Shown: positions 17,684-26,908, counted from the stretch's first letter. The stretch: 64,000 bases of DNA from Komagataeibacter oboediens (GCF_003207815.1 NZ_NKTX01000013.1:1-64000), one strand, 5' to 3'. Numbers and translations are program-made. Notes: generated by a model from the letters alone, not told the origin.

Positions 17684-18823
17684 TCAGGAGCGCTTTTCCG
17701 ATACCTTGACAATGAAGGCCCGCAAGTCGGCCAATAGCAGGTCTGGCTCTTCCAGAGCAGCGAAATGGCCGCCTCTGTCCATGTCGGTCCAGTGCACGAT
17801 ATTGTAGGTTTTTTCGGCAAACGAGCGTGGTGTCGACAGGAATACGGGATCGGGAAACGCTGCGACCCCGGTCGGCACATCTATGCGCGTGCCGACGGGA
17901 AACCGGTCCGAACCTTCCAGACGTCGGCCGAGATAGATCCACGTCGCCGTCACGACTGCCGAGGGTGCGATATAGAGCATGATATTGGTGATCAGTTCCT
18001 CCTCCGAGAACCGGCTCCAGATATCCGGACTGCCATCGGCGGATGTCGGGAGGTCGGCCCATCTGCCAAATTTTTCGAGTATCCAGCCGGCCGCACCGAC
18101 TACGCTATCGGCCATCGCAACGCCCAGTGTCTGCGGGCGTGTTGATTGCTCGTGACTGTAGCCGGTCTCTCGATCAAGGATCGTGGCACGACGGGAAAAC
18201 AGATCTTTTTCCTCAGGAGTCGTTGGGGCTGTGTCGTCGGCGAAGACGCTCATCGTGTTGACGTGGATGCCGAGCAGTGCCTCGGGGCGTGTACAGGCCA
18301 CCCAGCTTGCAATATGCGCCCCCCAGTCGCCGCCCTGAACGACATAACGGGCCTGACCGAACAGACGAACCATCAGCCCGTGCATCAACTCGGCCACCCG
18401 ACGTGGCCCTGTGACACCGGTGATCGGATTGGAAAAGGCAAAGCCGGGGAGCGAGGGCACGACAATATCATGCCCGTCTGCGGCCAGTGGCTTTAACAGC
18501 TGCTTAAACTCAAGATACGAGCCCGGCCAGCCGTGGAGGAGGAGGACGGGTGGTCCGGAGCCGTCACCTCTCACATGAATGAAGTGGAGATGCTCACCCT
18601 CAATATCGGTTATAAAGTTGGGCAACGCGTTAAGACGCCGTTCGACCGCGCGCCAGTCATAGTGCTCTCTCCAGTATGTGATGAGACGCTTCAGGTCATT
18701 GATCCCGACGCCCGCTGACCAGCCGCCCGCATCAGGAAGCTGGCTCCAGTCATAGGTTTCGATACTGGCCCTGATTGAGGTGAGCCGTTTGGCAGGTATG
18801 TCGATCGTGTAGGGCGAGATCAT
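17684..18823 (-). CDS. Epoxide hydrolase (microsomal type, EHN plus alpha/beta hydrolase)
   Basis: A 379-residue enzyme expected to hydrolyse epoxides to diols. Residues about 3-110 form the EHN domain (DWSQLPDAGGWSAGV, YWREHYDWR). The hydrolase domain has the oxyanion motif HGWPGS and nucleophile Asp in QGGDWGAHIA. A C-terminal His lies in DMDRGGHFAALEEPDLL, where the catalytic His of the family sits. The ATG at 18823 is preceded by a GGAGAA ribosome site. It has no obvious operon partner. Substrate is unknown; family members act on terpene, juvenile-hormone-like or xenobiotic epoxides. Confidence 0.88.
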   Translation of the reverse strand: MISPYTIDIPAKRLTSIRASIETYDWSQLPDAGGWSAGVGINDLKRLITYWREHYDWRAVERRLNALPNFITDIEGEHLHFIHVRGDGSGPPVLLLHGWPGSYLEFKQLLKPLAADGHDIVVPSLPGFAFSNPITGVTGPRRVAELMHGLMVRLFGQARYVVQGGDWGAHIASWVACTRPEALLGIHVNTMSVFADDTAPTTPEEKDLFSRRATILDRETGYSHEQSTRPQTLGVAMADSVVGAAGWILEKFGRWADLPTSADGSPDIWSRFSEEELITNIMLYIAPSAVVTATWIYLGRRLEGSDRFPVGTRIDVPTGVAAFPDPVFLSTPRSFAEKTYNIVHWTDMDRGGHFAALEEPDLLLADLRAFIVKVSEKRS

Positions 18824-19075
18824 GATCTTCTCCGCGCAGGGGCATCATTTCATGACGTTTCACATTGGCTCTGTTGATGAAGCGCTACACTTTTAAACCA
18901 TGCGGGTTCGTCATAGTTCAGTGGTCCGCTAATGCCATTTGTGGTCCAGAAGCAGGCCGGGACCCCACCCTGCCCATAGCAGCCGCCAGCCCGGGGCCAT
19001 GAAGGACTCCTGATCTGGCAATTTTATTTTTCCGTCAGCTTACGGTTATGACGCTGCGGTTGTCGGCGTCTTATC

Positions 19076-19437
19076 GTGCCACGTGGATTGAAGCCGATTT
19101 TTCTGGCAGCCAGGCAATTCGCGGACCGGCGTACGCCAACCATCGTGCAGGAAGCCCTCACATCGCTTCTGGAAGGCGGGCTGTATGAATGGCATATCCG
19201 GCGCGTTCGTCGGCACAATGGAGAACTGCGTCGCTGCCTGCTCGGTGTTTCGGATCAGGCTTTTGGCGCACGGGTCGCGATCAAGGGCGCGGACGACGGA
19301 CTGCAGACCGTAGTTTGAATATCTGTCCTGTTTACCATGGTGGAAGCCGGTCTGGTGGTACGCGGCCGTCAAAAGCGGATCGGCCTCTCAGGATTTGCAC
19401 GAGCACGTCACTGCATGATGCTCGGACACTATAATTA
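19076..19437 (+). pseudogene. Fragment of a MocR/PdxR-type (GntR-aminotransferase) regulator
   Basis: The frame from 19076 to 19318 reads FLAARQFADRRTPTIVQEAL, then GGLYEWHIRRVRRHNGELRR and VAIKGADDGLQTVV. This is the C-terminal aminotransferase-like part of MocR-family regulators (usual form ...HIRRMR..Y.ERR......AGLH.VLWL). It stops where the family continues. The DNA-binding domain and the PLP lysine region are absent. The 250 bp upstream (18824-19075) hold no recognisable gene. Most likely a decayed relic. Confidence 0.6.
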
Positions 19438-19646
19438 ATATAACATATACATTATATATTAAAATAAATAATTGTAATTATGCCCTCAAGGGCACCCTCT
19501 TAGGTGCGGGTTGCATGTGCAATCGCGCCTCAAGGCGACCATCCTGACCGGTTGTGTTTTGTATTGATGTTCATGGTTTGATTTTGATGTCTGAGCATAC
19601 CTGCTCATTGGTAATGCGCAAGCGCCTGAAGGAGGCTGCTGCTTTT
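19430..19646 (+). other. AT-rich tract followed by four consecutive small hairpins (possible structured RNA)
   Basis: An AT-rich block (about 19430-19480) is followed by four inverted repeats packed into 57 bp. They are TGCCC-TCAA-GGGCA (19481-19494), GCACC-N6-GGTGC (19492-19507), TTGCA-TG-TGCAA (19511-19522) and CGCC-TCAA-GGCG (19526-19537). Two share a TCAA loop. About 80 bp later, near 19619-19646, AGCGCCT and AGGCTGCT could pair ahead of a short T-run. No protein is convincing here. The layout could be a small RNA with its own promoter and terminator, but nothing proves transcription. Confidence 0.35.
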
Positions 19647-19917
19647 CTGTTCAGTTGGTTTTGTGCCTGTCTACATGAATAAAATCGCTGAATTATGCGG
19701 AAAAATGGCTTTTTTACTGCGCGCTGATGCGTGTGTTGGTCGGCTGTTGGCTGAGGATTCATCTGCAGGATTGCATTGTCGGATGGGTGGCTCCCCGCCT
19801 TGTCGGGTTCGGTTGTTCCGGCCTGCCTGAAGGTTGCCCTCATCTGGGCCTCGTCCGCTTCCCTTGGTGAGGTTCGTTGCCCGATGTGGTTTTTAAAGAA
19901 GACCGGGCTGCTCCTTC

Positions 19918-19946
19918 TTGACATCCAATATTTACATAATTAACTA
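19918..19946 (+). promoter_or_regulatory. Probable sigma-70 promoter of cydDCAB
   Basis: A perfect -35 hexamer TTGACA (19918-19923) is followed after 17 bp by TAACTA (19941-19946) as -10. It lies 48 bp before the cydD start, giving a short leader that ends in a purine-rich AGGGGCGG ribosome site next to the ATG. No FNR-type box is obvious. Confidence 0.55.
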
Positions 19947-19993
19947 AACTACACATACATAAAGTGTGTAACTCTCTGCCCGGATAGGGGCGG

Positions 19994-21697
19994 ATGAATG
20001 GTGTGAAAGTGGTTATGGACTATCCCGGTAATAGAGCGCTCATTGGGTTTACGCGGCGCATCGGCCTCTGGCTGGGTGCGGCTGTCGTGCTTGGTGGGGC
20101 GGCGGCGGTCATGCTGGTGCTGCAACTGGCTGTGCTGGCGCGTATCGTCTCGGACCTCGCATTCCATAATCACGCCATTTCCGATGAACGCGCCGGATTG
20201 ACGCTGCTGCTGGCCCTGCTGGCCGGGCGCGCGCTGCTGCAATGGGCTGCCGATATGGTGGCGAATGAAGGCAGTCTGCGGCTGACTGCAGCCATACGTG
20301 GCGAACTGCTGCGCCACCTGTTCAATGTCGGCCCGGTTGGCCTGACCGGGCAGGCGACCGGCCATATGGTCACGGTAATGGGCGACGGCATTGCAGCGCT
20401 GGAACCCTATTTTGCGCAGTACGTGCCGCGCGCCGCCATGATGGTGGTCCTGCCGCTGCTGGTGCTGGGCATGGTCGCGCATCTGGATGCATGGAGCTTT
20501 GTCATCCTTGCCTGCACGGGGCCGCTTATTCCTGTCTTCATGGCGCTGGTGGGGTATCGTGCCCAGGCGATCATGGACCGGCAGTGGACGCAGCTTCTGC
20601 TTCTGGGCTCGGCCTTTCTCGATACACTGCAGGGGTTGACCACGCTGCGGCTGTTCGGTCGCGCGCGGGACGCGGTGGCTGCCGTGGCGGGCATGGCCGA
20701 TGAATACCGCGCCACCACCATGTCGGTCATGAAGGTGGCATTCCTGACATCCGCCGTGCTGGAATTCTTCGCCAGCCTGTCCATTGCGCTGGTAGCCGTC
20801 GTGTTCGGTGCACGCCTGCTGGACGGAAAGGCGGATTTCCAGTCCGCTTTTATGGTCCTGCTGCTTGCGCCGGAATATTTCATGCCGCTCCGTGCATTCT
20901 CGGCCAGTTATCATGCCCGCCAGAATGCAACGGCGGCCATGGCGGGCATCAGCCAGCTTTTCGCCCTGCCTGAAACAGCCACCCGGCATGCGACACGGGA
21001 CAGTGCAGCCGGTGCCCCGCTGGTCGCCATCCGCTGTGAAGATGTTACGGCCGGGTATCAGGCCGATGCACCGGTGCTGTCGCACGCAGGCTGCACCTTC
21101 AGGCGGAATGCCCTGACGGTTATAACGGGCGAAAGTGGCGTGGGTAAAACCACCCTGATCCGGCTGCTGTTGGGGCTGTTGCAGCCCATGCAGGGGCATG
21201 TCACGGCCGTGGACGAATGTGGCATGCCGCATGCCAGGTGGCAGGACAGGGTTGGCTGGGTGCCCCAGCAGCCACGGCTGATTCATGGCACCGTTGCCGA
21301 AAACCTGCGCCTGGCCGACCCGATGGCGGATATGGACACCCTGCGTGCCGTCGCGGCCCAGGCCGATGCCCTGTCCTTTATCGAGGCCCTGCCGCAGGGG
21401 TTTGATACCCCGGTGGGGGAGCGTGGGGCATGTCTGTCGGGTGGGCAGGTGCAGCGTCTGGCATTGGCCCGCGTGCTGCTGCGCAACCCGCAGGTGCTGA
21501 TTCTGGATGAACCCACCGCCAGCCTTGATCTGCAGAGTGAACAGCGTGTCGCCGCGGCCATTGCGCGCGCAGCGGTGGGGCGGATCGGGATTGTGGTGGC
21601 CCATCGGCCTGCCATGATCGCACAGGCGGCACAGGTTGTGCGCCTGCGTGACGGGCGGCTCTTTTCTGGCCCGAGCACCGTGGAGTGCGCGGCATGA
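19994..21697 (+). CDS. cydD: Thiol reductant ABC exporter subunit CydD
   Basis: A 567-residue fused membrane/ATPase half-transporter. With CydC it exports glutathione and cysteine to the periplasm and is needed to assemble cytochrome bd. Six membrane helices occupy about residues 20-310. The nucleotide-binding domain has Walker A GESGVGKTT, the signature LSGGQVQRLALARVLL, Walker B VLILDEPTAS and a downstream switch His in VVAHRP. The start ATG has AGGGGCGG directly before it. It overlaps cydC by 4 bp and leads the cydD-C-A-B operon. Confidence 0.93.
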   Translation: MNGVKVVMDYPGNRALIGFTRRIGLWLGAAVVLGGAAAVMLVLQLAVLARIVSDLAFHNHAISDERAGLTLLLALLAGRALLQWAADMVANEGSLRLTAAIRGELLRHLFNVGPVGLTGQATGHMVTVMGDGIAALEPYFAQYVPRAAMMVVLPLLVLGMVAHLDAWSFVILACTGPLIPVFMALVGYRAQAIMDRQWTQLLLLGSAFLDTLQGLTTLRLFGRARDAVAAVAGMADEYRATTMSVMKVAFLTSAVLEFFASLSIALVAVVFGARLLDGKADFQSAFMVLLLAPEYFMPLRAFSASYHARQNATAAMAGISQLFALPETATRHATRDSAAGAPLVAIRCEDVTAGYQADAPVLSHAGCTFRRNALTVITGESGVGKTTLIRLLLGLLQPMQGHVTAVDECGMPHARWQDRVGWVPQQPRLIHGTVAENLRLADPMADMDTLRAVAAQADALSFIEALPQGFDTPVGERGACLSGGQVQRLALARVLLRNPQVLILDEPTASLDLQSEQRVAAAIARAAVGRIGIVVAHRPAMIAQAAQVVRLRDGRLFSGPSTVECAA

Positions 21698-23382
21698 GCA
21701 CGCTGGCACGCATCATCGGCCTTATGCGGCCCCTGCGGGGGCGGATGGCGCTGGGGCTTGCGCTATCGGTTGCGGCGTCGCTGGCCAATTTCGGGCTGCT
21801 GTTTCTGTCGGGCTGGCTGCTGGCGGCTGCTGCCGTGGCCGGGCTGAGTGGGATTGCTGCACGTAATGCTTTCAACCTGTTCCTGCCTGCGGTCGGGGTG
21901 CGGTTTTTTGCCACCATGCGTATTCTGGCCCGTTATCTGGAACGGCTGGTCACGCATGATGCGACGTTGCGCCTGATCGGGCGGGTGCGGGCGTGGAGTT
22001 TTGAACGCCTTGCCCCGCAGGCGCCCGCCGTACTGGCGCGACAGCGCAGTGGGGACATGCTGTTCCGCTTCGTGGCGGATACGGACCGGATGGGGCAGTT
22101 CTATCTGGAAGTGCTGCTGCCCATCGCCAGCGCCGCCATCTGCTGCGTGGTGTTTGTGACGGTTACGGGGGTGTTTTCCCTTTCTGCCGCTGTCGTGCTG
22201 GCTGTGGGGCTGGTGGTGTGTGGCGGCGTGTTGCCGAGCGTGGCCGGTGCATTGTCCGCACACGGCATGCGGCGCATCAGCCACCAGCAGGACGTCATGC
22301 ATGCTGACCTGACCGAAGTGCTGCAGGGCATGGGTGAGTTCATGTTCCTCGGCGCAGCACGGACCGTGCAGGCGCGGATTGCCGACCGCGATGCTGATAT
22401 TCGTAATGAACGCCGGCGTGTGGCCCTGATTGAAGGGGGCGCGCGGAGTGCGATGACCGTCATTGCCATGATGAGTGCGGCAGGTGTTCTGGTCATGGCC
22501 GATATGGCCTATGGCGCCGGTGCGCTGTCTGCGGCCTGCCTGCCCATGCTGGCGCTTGGCGGTCTGGCGGCGTTTGATGTGCTCATCCCCCTGCCTGCGG
22601 CCTGGCAGTTGCTGTGGCAGGTGCGTGTGGCGGCAGGGCGGGTGTTTGCCCTGTGCGATACGCCGCCCTGCGTGCCCGCACCCGCAAGGCCCGGCAGTCC
22701 CCGGGCACCGTTCGACCTGTCGCTGTCCGGTGTCGGTCTGCGTTACCCCGGGGCGACGCACTGGGCCTTGCGCCATGCCGACCTGTCGGTGGCACAGGGT
22801 GCGCATGTGGCGCTGGTCGGTCCCTCTGGCGCGGGCAAGAGCACGCTGGTCAACCTGCTGTTCCGTTTCCATGACTATCAGGAAGGACAGGTCCGCTTTG
22901 GCGGTGTGGACCTGCGTGATGTCGATGCGGATGTCATGGCCCGGCATATTGGCGTGGTGGCGCAGGACTTTCACCTGTTTCAGGGCAGCATACGACGCAA
23001 CCTGACCATTGCCTGTCCCACCGCCACGGAAGAGGCGATGTGGCAGGCCCTGCAGGTCGCGCAACTGCATGCGTTCGTGCAGTCGGAACCCGCAGGTCTG
23101 GATACTCTGATCGGGGAGGGGGGCATGCGCCTTTCCGGCGGGCAGGCACGGCGGCTGGCCGTGGCCCAGGTTGTGCTGCGTAGTCCGGACTGGATCATCC
23201 TTGATGAACCGACCGAAGGGCTGGATGCACGGACCGAGCGCGACCTGATGGACGCGCTCCTGCAGGCCCTGCCACTACGGACAACCATCATATGCATTAC
23301 CCATAATCCTGCCGTGGCGGCACGGATGGGCCGGGTGGTGCGTGTCGAGGGCGGCCGGTTTCATGAGGCCGGGAGAACGTAA
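21694..23382 (+). CDS. cydC: Thiol reductant ABC exporter subunit CydC
   Basis: The 562-residue partner of CydD. It has six membrane helices followed by an ATPase domain with Walker A GPSGAGKSTLVNLL, signature RLSGGQARRLAVAQVVL, Walker B DWIILDEPTEGLD and switch His in CITHNP. The ATG at 21694 lies in the ATGA overlap with cydD, so it is chosen over a slightly earlier GTG. 71 bp separate it from cydA. Confidence 0.92.
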   Translation: MSTLARIIGLMRPLRGRMALGLALSVAASLANFGLLFLSGWLLAAAAVAGLSGIAARNAFNLFLPAVGVRFFATMRILARYLERLVTHDATLRLIGRVRAWSFERLAPQAPAVLARQRSGDMLFRFVADTDRMGQFYLEVLLPIASAAICCVVFVTVTGVFSLSAAVVLAVGLVVCGGVLPSVAGALSAHGMRRISHQQDVMHADLTEVLQGMGEFMFLGAARTVQARIADRDADIRNERRRVALIEGGARSAMTVIAMMSAAGVLVMADMAYGAGALSAACLPMLALGGLAAFDVLIPLPAAWQLLWQVRVAAGRVFALCDTPPCVPAPARPGSPRAPFDLSLSGVGLRYPGATHWALRHADLSVAQGAHVALVGPSGAGKSTLVNLLFRFHDYQEGQVRFGGVDLRDVDADVMARHIGVVAQDFHLFQGSIRRNLTIACPTATEEAMWQALQVAQLHAFVQSEPAGLDTLIGEGGMRLSGGQARRLAVAQVVLRSPDWIILDEPTEGLDARTERDLMDALLQALPLRTTIICITHNPAVAARMGRVVRVEGGRFHEAGRT

Positions 23383-23453
23383 TGACCCGACGATGACCTG
23401 AATGAATCCCGGAAAATTCCCTCACGCTCATACCGAAATCAGGAGACCTGACG

Positions 23454-25064
23454 GTGGAATTCATTAACCCCGATGTCGTCGATCTGTCGCGCTTCCAGTT
23501 TGCGCTGACGGCATTGTACCACTTCATGTTCGTGCCGCTGACACTCGGCCTGACATTCATGCTGGCGGCCATGGAGACGGTGTACGTCGTCACCGGCCGG
23601 CAGATATACAGGGACATGGCCCAGTTCTGGGGCAAGCTGTTCGGCATCAACTTCGCCATTGGTGTGGCCACCGGCATCACCATGGAATTCGAGTTCGGCA
23701 CCAACTGGTCCATGTATTCCCACTTCTTTGGGGATATGTTCGGAACTCCGCTGGCTATTGAGGGGCTGATGGCCTTCTTCATGGAGTCCACGTTCGTCGG
23801 CCTCATGTTCTTTGGCTGGGACCGGCTGAGCAAACAGGCGCATCTGGCCATTACCTATCTGGTGGCCCTTGGCTCCAACCTGTCGGCGCTGTGGATCCTG
23901 ATTGCCAATGCCGGAATGAACATGCCCGAAGGCGCGCATTTCGATCCCGAAACCATGCGCATGCAGTTCGAAAGCTTTGTCGATCTGGTCTTCAACCCCG
24001 ATGCGCAGGCCAAATTCGTGCATACTTCGGTGGCGGGCTATGTGTCGGCGGCCATGTTTGTCATGGGTATCAGCGCCTTTTACCTGCTGCGTGGTCAGCA
24101 CCGGCAGTTTGCCGCGCGTTCGTTCCGCATGGCTGCGCTGTTTGGCATCATTTCCACCGTGGCGGTCATTACGCTGGGAGACGTGCTGGGACGGCTGGAT
24201 TATGAAAAGCAGCCGACCAAGATCGCTGCGATCGAAGGGCTGTGGCACACCAGCAACCCGCCGTTCGAACCGTGGATCGTCGCTGCCCTGCCGGATGATG
24301 CAAAGCAGGAAAATCGCTACGAGATTGGCGTGCGGCTGGTCCTGACCCCGCTGATCACCCACACGTTTGACCAGCCCATTACCGGCATGCATGAACTGGA
24401 GGAGGAAGCTGGCCCCCGCATACGTTCAGGGATCGATGCGGTTGCGGCACTCCGCCGTTATGGTGTCACCCACAGCAGCATGGACCTTGCCCAGTTTACC
24501 GCGCATGAGCAGGACATGGGCTATGGCCTGCTGGCCACCCGCCATGCCCCGGGTCAGGATATCACGGCCATTCCCGCGGACCAGATCGATGATGTGGTCA
24601 GGGCAACGCAGCCCGACATCCTGCCCAACGTGTTCGTCACGTTCTGGTCGTTCCGGCTGATGGTGTTCCTGTCGCTGTGGTTCTTCGCGCTGTTCGCCAT
24701 TTCGGCCTATCTCAGCCTGAAGCGTCGGCTTGAACGCAGCCGCCTGCTGCTGAAGCTGTGCATGTGGTCGATCCCGTTGCCAATCCTGGCGACCGAGTTC
24801 GGCTGGATCACGGCGGAAGCAGGCCGCCAGCCCTGGACGGTGTTCGGCTGGCTGCCTACCTTTCTTTCCGCCTCCAGCCATGGCGTGTCCTACATGGTGT
24901 TCTCGCTGATCGGCTTCGTGCTGCTCTACAGCGTGTTCATCGCGGCTGAACTCTACCTCATGTTCAAGTTTGCCCGTCTTGGCCCCGAACATGACAGCAT
25001 GGAACCGCACGCGCCTGCCGCATCCAGGGCATCCGCCTTTGACATGCGTCCCATGGCATCCTGA
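23454..25064 (+). CDS. cydA: Cytochrome bd ubiquinol oxidase subunit I
   Basis: A 536-residue quinol oxidase subunit carrying the haem b558, b595 and d sites. Landmarks are the N-terminal VDLSRFQFALTALYHFMFVPLTLG with the haem-ligand His, EFEFGTNWSMYSHFFGD, the quinol-binding region with KIAAIEGLWHT, a long Q-loop (about 240-390), and GRQPWTVFGWLPT near the C-terminus. The long Q-loop and the cydDC genes mark it as the classical CydA type, unlike the CioA at 40227. The start is GTG at 23454 behind a GGAGACC ribosome site. 14 bp before cydB. Confidence 0.95.
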   Translation: MEFINPDVVDLSRFQFALTALYHFMFVPLTLGLTFMLAAMETVYVVTGRQIYRDMAQFWGKLFGINFAIGVATGITMEFEFGTNWSMYSHFFGDMFGTPLAIEGLMAFFMESTFVGLMFFGWDRLSKQAHLAITYLVALGSNLSALWILIANAGMNMPEGAHFDPETMRMQFESFVDLVFNPDAQAKFVHTSVAGYVSAAMFVMGISAFYLLRGQHRQFAARSFRMAALFGIISTVAVITLGDVLGRLDYEKQPTKIAAIEGLWHTSNPPFEPWIVAALPDDAKQENRYEIGVRLVLTPLITHTFDQPITGMHELEEEAGPRIRSGIDAVAALRRYGVTHSSMDLAQFTAHEQDMGYGLLATRHAPGQDITAIPADQIDDVVRATQPDILPNVFVTFWSFRLMVFLSLWFFALFAISAYLSLKRRLERSRLLLKLCMWSIPLPILATEFGWITAEAGRQPWTVFGWLPTFLSASSHGVSYMVFSLIGFVLLYSVFIAAELYLMFKFARLGPEHDSMEPHAPAASRASAFDMRPMAS

Positions 25065-25078
25065 CAGGAAACGGAGAA

Positions 25079-26218
25079 ATGGAACTTTACGCGATACTGA
25101 AAATAGTCTGGGCAGCACTGCTGGGTGTGCTGTTCATCGGACTGGGTACCATGGTGGGCATGGATATGGGCGTCGGCACGCTGCTGCGCTTTGTTGGCCG
25201 TAATGATGGGGAGCGGCGCACGGCGCTGAATATCATCGGTCCCCACTGGGATGGTAACCAGGTGTGGTTCATCCTGGGGGGCGGCGCGATTTTCGCGGCT
25301 TTTCCCACGCTGTACGGCACGTCGTTTTCCGCCTTCTATGTGGTCATGATCACGCTGCTGTTCAGCATGATCCTGCGGCCGGTGGCGTTTGAATACCGCT
25401 CCAAGGCGGACAGCCGGCTGTGGCGGGCAGGCTGGGACTGGGTCTTTCTGGTGTCGGGTTTTGTACCGATGTTCATCTACGGCGCGGCGTTCGGTAACGT
25501 GCTGGAAGGGGTGGGCTACCACTTCGGCTGGACAGGGCAGTACTATCAGGATGAATCCTTCCTGTCCTACCTGCTCAACCCGTTTGCCATCCTGTGCGGC
25601 CTTATGTCCGTGGGGCTGAGCGTCTATCAGGGTGGGGCGATGCTGATGCTGCGGGCGGATGACCCGATCTGGTCGCGCGCCCGGCGTTATGCCATGGGTG
25701 GCGGTCTGGTTGCGGCTATCCTGTCTGTCATCGGTGGCATATGGGTGCAGTTCCTGCCCGGTTTTGTCATGACCGCGCCCGTCAACCCCGCCATGCCGGC
25801 CAATCCGCTGCATGGGCAGTCCGTGGCAGTGGTTGCAGGGGGCTGGATGCATAATTTCCATGCGCATCCCGCTTTGTGGCTGCTGCCGCTTGTGGGGCTG
25901 GGTTGTATGCTGCTCGGGGTTGGCATGCTGGCTAGGGGCCACACGGTTGTGTCCTGGTGGCTGGGGCTGGGTGCATGGGTAGGTACCATCATGACGGTAG
26001 GGTGTGCCATGTTCCCGTTCCTCATGCCGTCTTCCACCACGCCCGACCAGAGCCTGACGGTATGGAACAGTACCGCCAGTGAATATGGTCTTGGCTGCAT
26101 GCTGGTGGTGGCGGGGATCTTTGTCCCGATCATCCTGTCCTATACTTCATGGTGTTATTACGTCATGCGCGGGAAGGTTCATACCGCCGATGTCGTGAAC
26201 GATACCCATAGCTACTGA
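25079..26218 (+). CDS. cydB: Cytochrome bd ubiquinol oxidase subunit II
   Basis: A 379-residue membrane protein with about eight or nine helices that stabilises CydA haems. Characteristic stretches are DMGVGTLLRFVGRNDGERR, GPHWDGNQVWFILGGGAIFAAFP, MILRPVAFEYRSK and the C-terminal LSYTSWCYYVMRGKV. The GGAGAA ribosome site lies just before the ATG. A small membrane-protein gene follows 13 bp later, as in E. coli cydABX. Confidence 0.95.
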   Translation: MELYAILKIVWAALLGVLFIGLGTMVGMDMGVGTLLRFVGRNDGERRTALNIIGPHWDGNQVWFILGGGAIFAAFPTLYGTSFSAFYVVMITLLFSMILRPVAFEYRSKADSRLWRAGWDWVFLVSGFVPMFIYGAAFGNVLEGVGYHFGWTGQYYQDESFLSYLLNPFAILCGLMSVGLSVYQGGAMLMLRADDPIWSRARRYAMGGGLVAAILSVIGGIWVQFLPGFVMTAPVNPAMPANPLHGQSVAVVAGGWMHNFHAHPALWLLPLVGLGCMLLGVGMLARGHTVVSWWLGLGAWVGTIMTVGCAMFPFLMPSSTTPDQSLTVWNSTASEYGLGCMLVVAGIFVPIILSYTSWCYYVMRGKVHTADVVNDTHSY

Positions 26219-26231
26219 TTACGAGGTCGTG

Positions 26232-26426
26232 ATGACAAAGCTTCTGCGTCTGGCCGGTCTGGCCGTTATTCTGGTTGTTTCCCTGCTGTTCGCCGTATTC
26301 GTGGGGGATCAGGGGCCGTGGTATTTCGCATGGGTGATCGGCACGGTCATGATCATCCTGATTTCCGGGGCTGGCGCGATCATGCTTGATGCCCAGTCCA
26401 GTCTTTCATCCGATGGAGAGATCTGA
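26232..26426 (+). CDS. CydX-like small membrane protein with an extra N-terminal helix
   Basis: A 64-residue protein. The C-terminal half contains PWYFAWVIGTVMI...GAIMLDAQ, which resembles E. coli CydX (WYFAWILGTLLA...). CydX is normally about 37 residues with one helix. Here a full hydrophobic helix (LAGLAVILVVSLLFAVFVG) precedes it. I prefer ATG 26232 over the adjoining GTG 26229 because GAGG lies five bases upstream. Position directly after cydB supports a role as a cytochrome bd accessory subunit. The match is short. Confidence 0.65.
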   Translation: MTKLLRLAGLAVILVVSLLFAVFVGDQGPWYFAWVIGTVMIILISGAGAIMLDAQSSLSSDGEI

Positions 26427-26428
26427 CC

Positions 26429-26527
26429 ATGATGGGAGATCTTGAACGGATCATTTTCTTTATTCCGATGATTTACATGGGGCTTTACCTGATTGCCTAC
26501 CGCTGCGGGCGGCGCTGGTTCCCATGA
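26429..26527 (+). CDS. Very small membrane protein at the end of the cyd operon
   Basis: A 32-codon gene beginning 2 bp after the CydX-like gene. The product has one hydrophobic helix (IIFFIPMIYMGLYLIAY) and a positively charged tail (RCGRRW). There is no ribosome site of its own apart from GGAGAG in the preceding gene end, consistent with coupling. I do not recognise its family. It is the last frame before the operon terminator, and the tight spacing suggests it is real. Confidence 0.5.
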   Translation: MMGDLERIIFFIPMIYMGLYLIAYRCGRRWFP

Positions 26528-26601
26528 TACGGATGGCGGTGGGTCTTTCTTCATCTCATGCCTGCCGCCATATCACGGCATCACCCTGCCGATGATACGA
26601 A

Positions 26602-26640
26602 GCGCGCCACCCGGGCACCGACGGGTGGCGCGTTCTTTAT
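26602..26640 (+). terminator. Intrinsic terminator of the cydDCAB operon
   Basis: A GC-rich stem of 12 pairs (26602-26613 with 26622-26633, one G-U pair) with an 8-base loop, followed by TCTTTATT. It sits 75 bp after the last small gene. The remaining stretch to 26908 has no recognised gene. Confidence 0.8.
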
Positions 26641-26908
26641 TCCTGGCGCATTATCGGAACGTATCGCCGGTTGGCAGATGGCTTCCATTAGACGTGTATT
26701 ACCAGGGTTGTCCATAATCGGTCCGGCGATCGCAGGGCCGGTTACGGAAACTGTTGTCATCGAAGGTGAGGGACGGGAAGGAATATCCCATGCCCGATGG
26801 CAGCCGCTGCCATCTGGCAATCCTGAACCTGACCTTCCGTTATCCCTGTTCAAAGGGGACTGGTATCTGCGCAGTCATCAACCTCAGTTTATATGAAAAA
26901 ACGGGTAA

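Noticed and set aside
19571-19924. A 117-codon minus-strand frame in the gap before cydD
   Set aside because: No ribosome site, no family resemblance, and polar low-complexity composition. It also runs through the hairpin-rich intergenic area.
19949-21709. A 586-codon minus-strand open frame opposite cydD
   Set aside because: The plus-strand frame is an unmistakable CydD ABC transporter; the opposite translation is rich in His, Gln and Arg and matches no family.
21763-23070. A long minus-strand frame opposite cydC
   Set aside because: Same reason: antisense to a well-defined gene, with no motif.
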